DNA of 10,760 bases, taken from the NCBI GenBank assembly GCA_016177355.1, contig JACOVL010000138.1:1-10760 (forward strand). Reading direction: 5' to 3'. The translations under genes and the position numbers were made by a program. This DNA is from Betaproteobacteria bacterium (GTDB lineage Bacteria > Pseudomonadota > Gammaproteobacteria > Burkholderiales > SG8-41). How positions within the stretch are numbered: the first letter of the stretch is position 1; every line of letters starts with the position of its first letter. Below the pieces are notes generated by a model. That model saw only the letters and a program-made list of their open reading frames with translations. It made no database searches and was not told the origin of the DNA. Below, piece after piece: positions 6,841-10,760 of this stretch.

Positions 6841-8145
6841 ATGCGCCTCGTGCCCGGCTGCGCGCATACTGTCGCCCGCACCCGCCAGCGCGGACAGGCG
6901 TTCCTGATCGCGGTACTGCTGCTGGTAGTCGGGATCGGCGCCCTGATCTACAGCCTGGTCAGCCCCGCCAAGATCACGCTCGAAAACGACAGGAAAACCG
7001 CAGACGCCCTCGCGCGCGCAAAGGATGCGCTGATCGGATTCGCGGCTGGTGTCGATACCAGCGGTGCCGCAGCAAGGCCGGGGGAGCTGCTGTGCCCCAG
7101 CCGCACGACACTGGCCGACGGCACGCCCACCGGCATCGCCACTACACCGTGCGACACCCCGTCGAGACGCATCGGATACCTGCCCTGGAGAACGTTGGGC
7201 ATCCCGGATCTCAGGGACAGTTCCGGCGAGAGGTTGTGGTACGCGGTTTCCAATAATTTCAAGAACAATCCGCGGATTTATCCTTTGAACAGCGATACCC
7301 TGGGGGAGTACGCCGTTACCGGGACTACGACAGCCAGCAACGTAATCGCCGTCGTTTTTGCGCCCGGGGCCGTGGTGGGCAACCAGAATAGAACCCCGCT
7401 GGTTACAGCGCTGTGCGCCACGACAGGCACCACCATCCCCAGGGTCCTCTGCGCTGAAAACTACCTCGAAGGCGGCAACCAGGACGGCGATGCCGTATTT
7501 ACCACCGGACTTCCCACGGCCACCTTCAACGACAAGCTGCTGTTGATCACCAGCGACGCGCTGTTCCCGGCAGTTGAAGCGCGCGTCGCCAAGGAAGTTC
7601 TCAATGCGCTCAACAGCTATTTTCTGGCGAATGATTACTTTCCACCGCCTGCTGTCCCTACCGACGCTACCTGCCTGGGAAGCGGACCGCTGCCGGCTAC
7701 CGATTGCCCCAGCGACCCCCTCCCGCCGGCCGGAACAGTACACGATACCGGGCGTATCCCGAATCTGCCTTTGATCGCGCCGTATGTGCCCAGCTCCATT
7801 TTGAATGGCAACAATGCCATCGTGACTTGCCCAGGCTCGATCTACTGGTTCCAATGCAACGGCTGGCGGGAATTGACATGGATGGCTGTGTCGAGTCTCT
7901 GCCTTGCCGGTCCGACCTGCCTGTTAGGCAACCTGACCGTCTGGTGGCGGCCTTACGGCACTTCGACCGCCAATCAAAAAATCGCGGTCTTCGTCGCGGG
8001 GCGCGCGCTGACGGGTGACGCCCGTTCGACGGTAGCCGAAAAAACCACGCCATCGAATTATATCGAGGCCGCCAATGTATCGGGTCCGAATTACGACAAA
8101 GGCGCGGCCACTGCCACGTTCAATGACAAGGTCCTGCACAATTAA
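6841..8145 (+). CDS. Large pilin-like protein without Glu5, carrying two tandem copies of the globular module
   Basis: A 434-residue protein with one N-terminal membrane helix (about 21-40, FLIAVLLLVVGIGALIYSLV) after RQRG at 15-18. The RG-x-A-hydrophobic start resembles PilX, MshP and GspK-type minor pilins. Glu5 is absent: the residue five after G18 is Ile. Module 1 (about 61-250) has KDALIGFAAG, GELLCP, YLPWRTLGIPDL, GERLWYAVSNNF, IAVVFAPGA and TATFNDKLL. Module 2 (about 251-434) repeats the plan with KEVLNALNSYF, NDYFPPP, GWRELTWMAVSS, IAVFVAGRAL and TATFNDKVL. Module 1 also resembles the heads of the next two proteins. By analogy with GspK, a large Glu5-less subunit could sit at the fibre tip; this is inference. 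It starts 5 bases after the upstream stop with only a weak ribosome site, and its end overlaps the next gene. I recall similar proteins, annotated as hypothetical, in betaproteobacteria. Confidence 0.8.
   Translation: MRLVPGCAHTVARTRQRGQAFLIAVLLLVVGIGALIYSLVSPAKITLENDRKTADALARAKDALIGFAAGVDTSGAAARPGELLCPSRTTLADGTPTGIATTPCDTPSRRIGYLPWRTLGIPDLRDSSGERLWYAVSNNFKNNPRIYPLNSDTLGEYAVTGTTTASNVIAVVFAPGAVVGNQNRTPLVTALCATTGTTIPRVLCAENYLEGGNQDGDAVFTTGLPTATFNDKLLLITSDALFPAVEARVAKEVLNALNSYFLANDYFPPPAVPTDATCLGSGPLPATDCPSDPLPPAGTVHDTGRIPNLPLIAPYVPSSILNGNNAIVTCPGSIYWFQCNGWRELTWMAVSSLCLAGPTCLLGNLTVWWRPYGTSTANQKIAVFVAGRALTGDARSTVAEKTTPSNYIEAANVSGPNYDKGAATATFNDKVLHN
7021..8142 (+). repeat. Tandem duplication of a pilin head module inside the 434-residue protein
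   Basis: Protein-level repeat with unit 1 at about 7021-7590 and unit 2 at about 7591-8142. Matching landmarks in the same order are KDALIGF / KEVLNAL, GELLCP / DYFPPP, ERLWYAVSNN / RELTWMAVSS, IAVVFAPGA / IAVFVAGRA, NYLEGGN / NYIEAAN and TATFNDKLL / TATFNDKVL. The copies have diverged strongly, so the duplication is old. Confidence 0.75.
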
Positions 8146-8878
8146 ACGTTACGCCAGTGGCTTCTCGCTCATCGAGATGGCGGTGGTGTTCTTCGTCGTC
8201 GCGCTATTGCTCGGGAGCATCCTGGTACCGCTCGCCACCCAGGTCGAGCAAAGGCAGATCAGCGAAACGCAGAAGACGCTGGATGAGATCAAGGAGGCGC
8301 TGCTGGGCTTCGCGGTCGCGAACGGCTACCTCCCCTGCCCGGACAAGACAACGGTTGCAGGGGTCGGAACAGCCAATGATGGAATCGAGGACGTGGATGG
8401 CGTCGGCGCGTGTGTTGCCACGTCGCAGGGAAACGTCCCGTGGGCCACTCTCGGCGTCGGCATTTCGGACGTGTGGGGAAACCGCTTTCGGTATCAGGTG
8501 ACGCCTGCTTTTTCGCAGCACCCGCCAACGGTCTTTAACCTGTCAACCGCCGCGAATATAAACGTGTGCAGAGTTGCCTGTGTTGGTGGGGTGTGCCCCG
8601 CCAATACCCGGCTTACGGGCGCCAGCCCGGACGGTGCGGTGGCAATCATCATTTCCCTGGGCAAGAACGGCTTCGGCGCGATCAGCGCCAGTACCGGAAT
8701 CGCGAATCCGGCGCCGACTAGCGCGGACGAGAACGAGAATGTGAGCGGCCCGACCTGCTTTGCGAGCCGTACTATCACGCCCGCAGGCGCGGCGGCCGGA
8801 GAATTCGATGATATTGTGATCTGGATATCCAAGCACGTACTGTTCAACCGCATGGTCGCGGCGGGCAAGCTGCCCTAG
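8123..8878 (+). CDS. Type IV prepilin-like protein (LPCP / PWATLG family), first paralogue
   Basis: A 251-residue prepilin. From the ATG at 8123 the leader is 13 residues ending ASG, and the mature protein begins FSLIEMAVV with Glu at position 5, the classical prepilin peptidase and methylation signal, followed by a helix to about residue 37. The head has KEALLGFAVANGYLPCPDK, an acidic loop (NDGIEDVDG), C97, PWATLGVGISDVWGNRFRY (106-124), a hydrophobic strand AIIISLGKNGFGAI and an ending EFDDIVIWISKHVLFNRMVAAGKLP-type tail (227-251; landmarks EFDD and NRMVAAGKLP). C72 and C97 could pair. The start overlaps the upstream gene by 23 bases. An ATG at 8075 has a better ribosome site (GAGG) but would give a 29-residue leader, so the start is not certain. 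It is likely a minor pilin or pseudopilin rather than the major subunit, judging by the family's larger head. Confidence 0.8.
   Translation: MTRSCTIKRYASGFSLIEMAVVFFVVALLLGSILVPLATQVEQRQISETQKTLDEIKEALLGFAVANGYLPCPDKTTVAGVGTANDGIEDVDGVGACVATSQGNVPWATLGVGISDVWGNRFRYQVTPAFSQHPPTVFNLSTAANINVCRVACVGGVCPANTRLTGASPDGAVAIIISLGKNGFGAISASTGIANPAPTSADENENVSGPTCFASRTITPAGAAAGEFDDIVIWISKHVLFNRMVAAGKLP
8846..8874 (+). repeat. 29-bp direct repeat, copy 1 (3' end of first prepilin gene)
   Basis: This 29-base block just before the stop is identical to 9594-9622 at the same place in the next gene. It encodes NRMVAAGKLP. Flanking bases differ, so identity is higher here than in the rest of the two paralogous genes. 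Confidence 0.85.
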
Positions 8879-8888
8879 AAAAGCAACG

Positions 8889-9626
8889 ATGAACGCGGAG
8901 CGCGGCTTTACGCTGATCGAGATGGCGATCGCCATCTTCATCATCGGCCTGCTGCTGGGGGGTATCCTGGTGCCGCTCACCACTCAGGTCGAGCAACGGC
9001 AGATCCGCGACACGCAGAAAGTGCTGGAGGAAATCAAGGAAGCCCTGGTCGGCTTTGCGATCGTCAACGGCCGCCTGCCCTGTCCCGACAAGACCGCAGG
9101 CGCCGCCACCGGCCTCAACGACACGCCCAACGACGGCGTGGAGGATTTCAATCCGCTCACCGGCATATGTTCCACGATCGGAATTAATAATACATCTTAC
9201 GGCAACGTGCCATGGGCGACGCTGGGTGTCGCTCCAACCGATGCCTGGGGCAACCGCTTCCGCTATAGCGTGACGGACAACTATGCGCGACGGCCGCCTG
9301 CGAGCGGTCTCCTTACACTGTCTACAGCAGGCGTCATCCGCGTGTATACCGACGCCTCTTTCACGACCGGTCTCACCCTTGTTTCACCGGCCGTCATCCT
9401 TTCTCATGGGAGAAACGGGTGGGGAGCGATCAACAGCCTGACCAACGTCGCGAACGCTGCGCCCGCCAGCCTCGACGAGCTTGAGAATACCGATGATGAT
9501 GACCGTTTCGTCAGCCGGCCGCCATCGGGGCTTGGCGCGGCCGCCGGCGAGTTCGACGATATCGTGACCTGGCTTTCACGCAGCACCTTGATGAACCGCA
9601 TGGTCGCGGCGGGCAAGCTGCCGTAG
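8889..9626 (+). CDS. Type IV prepilin-like protein (LPCP / PWATLG family), second paralogue
   Basis: A 245-residue prepilin with a six-residue leader (MNAERG) and a mature N-terminus FTLIEMAIAI, with Glu5 and a hydrophobic helix to about residue 30. The head follows the same plan as the previous protein: KEALVGFAIVNGRLPCPDK (50-68), acidic loop (NDTPNDGVEDF), C94, PWATLGVAPTDAWGNRFRY (108-126), strand AVILSHGRNGWGAI, an acidic DELENTDDDD stretch (195-205) and the ending EFDD...NRMVAAGKLP. C65 and C94 are placed like C72 and C97 of the neighbour. The two are tandem paralogues with only 10 bases between them. The ATG at 8889 gives an ideal leader length; the ribosome site is weak. It is probably a minor pilin or pseudopilin of the same fibre as its neighbours. 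The head does not resemble MshA or PilA as I know them. Confidence 0.83.
   Translation: MNAERGFTLIEMAIAIFIIGLLLGGILVPLTTQVEQRQIRDTQKVLEEIKEALVGFAIVNGRLPCPDKTAGAATGLNDTPNDGVEDFNPLTGICSTIGINNTSYGNVPWATLGVAPTDAWGNRFRYSVTDNYARRPPASGLLTLSTAGVIRVYTDASFTTGLTLVSPAVILSHGRNGWGAINSLTNVANAAPASLDELENTDDDDRFVSRPPSGLGAAAGEFDDIVTWLSRSTLMNRMVAAGKLP
9594..9622 (+). repeat. 29-bp direct repeat, copy 2 (3' end of second prepilin gene)
   Basis: Identical over 29 bases to 8846-8874, encoding the same C-terminal residues. The two copies are 748 bp apart. Confidence 0.85.
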
Positions 9627-9630
9627 AAGA

Positions 9631-9711
9631 ACAGTGATGAGTGCAGAATGCAAAGTGCAAAGTGAAGTCTGGACCCCAATTTTGCACTCTGCATTTTGCA
9701 CTTTGAACTGA
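9631..9711. repeat. Intergenic inverted-repeat element, copy 2
   Basis: This element fills the gap between the last pilin gene and the convergent kinase gene. It contains GATGAGTGCAGAATG (9636-9650), which differs in one base from 2617-2631, and TTTGCACTC (9681-9689), also found at 2659-2667. Words such as GCAAAGTGCAAAGTG repeat within it. It is therefore a second member of the element seen between mshE and mshG. Confidence 0.7.
9641..9701. terminator. Possible bidirectional terminator hairpin
   Basis: Bases 9641-9661 pair with 9681-9701 at 19 of 21 positions, with one further G-U and one A-C, around a 19-base loop. It lies 15 bases after the last pilin gene's stop and 10 bases after the kinase stop on the other strand, which is the right place to end both transcripts. 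There is only a short TTT after the stem on the plus strand and no long T-run on either side, and the stem is not especially GC-rich, so classic intrinsic termination is uncertain. Confidence 0.45.
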
Positions 9712-10760
9712 CTACGGTCCGCCTTCCCGCGTCAGCACGAAGCACACCATGCCCGGCTCGTTGGCGGCGAGCGCGAGGCGGTAGCCGAAGCGGTCCGCCT
9801 GCTGCGCCGACTGGTAGAGCCCCACGCCCAATCCCGTCTGCGAGGGTACCGGCGCCTCAAACAGCTGGTCGGCCATGTCCTTCGCGATCACGGCGCCGTC
9901 GTCGCACACGGTGAGCGTGCCGCCGCGCGCCGCCGAGAACGTCACCCGCACCTGCAGCCCGCCCGGCTTGTTGAGCGCGTTCTCGATCAGGTTGTCCGCG
10001 ACGCTGTCGAAGAGCTCGGCCGGCAGCCTCACGTCCTTGGCCGGGCCGTCCACCTGGAACTGGATATTGCGCCCGGCGTAGCGCTGGACCAGGCCTGCCC
10101 ACCAGTGCGCGGCTTCCACTTCCGTCGCGTCCGCTTGTTGCGGCGAGCGCAGCTTGTCGAGCGTCACGTTGAGCCGCTGGGTGATCTGGGGCAGCTGCCG
10201 CTGCATCAGGGTCTGCAGCGCCTGCGCCTGGTCGGCGCTACTCGTCTCCGCGGCCGCGCACAGCGAATGCAACGACTGGAGCAGGTTTTTCACGTCATGG
10301 GTGAGCCGCGCGCCGGTCTCGTAGATCGCCTGCGTGTAGGCGCTCCGGCGCTGGACCTGCTCGCGGCGCTTGGCGTCGTAGAAGTAGCCGACCATCTGCG
10401 TCAGCAGCTTCAGGTGCAGCAGCACCGCCGGCGACAGCGACCAGTGCGTGTAGATCTTGAGCCGCAGGTCCTGGAACCAGAATTCCGCCGAGTAGCCCGA
10501 CTTGACGCCGCATTCACCCTGTCCAAGGCGGGCTTCCCACTCCAGGCCCGCCACCCACGGCAGTTCCAGCATGTGCTGCAGCGCCAGCGAGAGAAAATGC
10601 TGCGGCTGGGTCTCCTGCTCGGCGAGCCCGGCCAGCCGCTGTATCCACTGCTCGAACGGCAACCCGAGGCTCATCAGGTAGCGCGACAGCATGTGGCCGA
10701 TGCCGACGAAGCCGCTGCGGGGATTCCACAGCCAGGACAGCGCCACCAGCAGCAGCGCGA
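9712..10760 (-). CDS. Sensor histidine kinase, C-terminal part (N-terminus beyond window)
   Basis: The frame stays open to the right edge and about 349 residues are visible. The first ones (ALLLVALSWLW) look like the end of a membrane helix, so the GTG at 10744-10746 is probably internal. A middle region of about 120 residues has no domain I recognise. A dimerisation helix with an H-box follows, TGARLTHDVKNLLQSLHSL, its likely phospho-accepting His encoded at 10297-10299. The HATPase part has an N-box DSVADNLIENALNK (about 9970-10010), a G1 box VCDDGAVI and a G2 box TGLGVGLYQS (about 9805-9835). The G1 box lacks the second Gly of the usual DxGxG pattern. The protein should phosphorylate a response regulator that is not in the window. 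It is convergent with the pilus genes, so common transcription is excluded, and a link to the pilus is not shown. Confidence 0.82.
   Translation of the reverse strand, partial: ALLLVALSWLWNPRSGFVGIGHMLSRYLMSLGLPFEQWIQRLAGLAEQETQPQHFLSLALQHMLELPWVAGLEWEARLGQGECGVKSGYSAEFWFQDLRLKIYTHWSLSPAVLLHLKLLTQMVGYFYDAKRREQVQRRSAYTQAIYETGARLTHDVKNLLQSLHSLCAAAETSSADQAQALQTLMQRQLPQITQRLNVTLDKLRSPQQADATEVEAAHWWAGLVQRYAGRNIQFQVDGPAKDVRLPAELFDSVADNLIENALNKPGGLQVRVTFSAARGGTLTVCDDGAVIAKDMADQLFEAPVPSQTGLGVGLYQSAQQADRFGYRLALAANEPGMVCFVLTREGGP

Noticed and set aside
6829..7854. 341-codon minus-strand frame opposite the large pilin-like gene
   Set aside because: No recognisable domain or ribosome site, and the plus-strand frame has a membrane helix and repeats shared with its neighbours.
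8075..8122. Upstream ATG giving the first prepilin a 29-residue leader
   Set aside because: A GAGG precedes it, but the leader would be much longer than the paralogue's six residues. Kept as an alternative, not the main call.
9631..9711. CRISPR array or tRNA-like structure in the last intergenic gap
   Set aside because: Only imperfect inverted words within 80 bp, no regular spacers and no cloverleaf.
10744..10746. GTG as the start of the kinase
   Set aside because: The codons before it continue a hydrophobic stretch in the same frame to the window edge, so the gene is more likely cut by the edge.

Overview
The window is GC-rich throughout, with tightly packed genes and strong third-position G/C bias. 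It looks like a chromosomal segment of a proteobacterium, most likely a betaproteobacterium. That assignment rests on base composition and on resemblance of the proteins to families I remember from that class; no rRNA or other marker gene is present to confirm it.

Bases 1-9626 hold nine plus-strand genes that together make up a large part of a type IV pilus assembly system of the MSHA (mannose-sensitive haemagglutinin) type. First come the end of a membrane-anchored TPR protein (MshN-like, cut by the left edge), the assembly ATPase MshE with an N-terminal cyclic-di-GMP-binding MshEN domain, and the inner-membrane platform protein MshG. A short AT-rich stretch with a candidate promoter and an 18-bp palindrome follows. 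It leads into three overlapping genes for the alignment complex: a PilM/PilN-type two-part protein (MshI-like), a PilO/MshJ-like protein and a secreted PilP/MshK-like protein. After these come three pilin-like proteins: one large protein without Glu5, and two with classical prepilin leaders and Glu5.

The most interesting part is the pilin-like trio (6841-9626). All three proteins carry one globular module that is not the usual major-pilin head. Its signature is KEAL.GFA...G.LPCP, then PW.TLG..D.WGNRFRY, then a hydrophobic strand, and finally (E/T)F(D/N)D. The large first protein carries this module twice in tandem, the second copy diverged. No obvious major pilin (MshA/PilA-like) and no secretin are in the window, so these are candidates for a minor-pilin or tip complex of a pilus or pseudopilus whose remaining parts lie outside.

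Two intergenic gaps, 2605-2687 and 9627-9711, are filled by related inverted-repeat elements sharing the core GATGAGTGCRGAATG. The second lies between convergent genes and could fold into a 21-bp hairpin that may end transcription from both sides. Beyond it, on the minus strand, is the C-terminal part of a membrane sensor histidine kinase (9712 to the right edge). How the parts work together is inferred: MshE would drive pilin assembly through MshG when c-di-GMP is bound, the I/J/K-like trio would connect the motor to the outer-membrane pore, and the three pilin-like proteins would form or prime the fibre tip.
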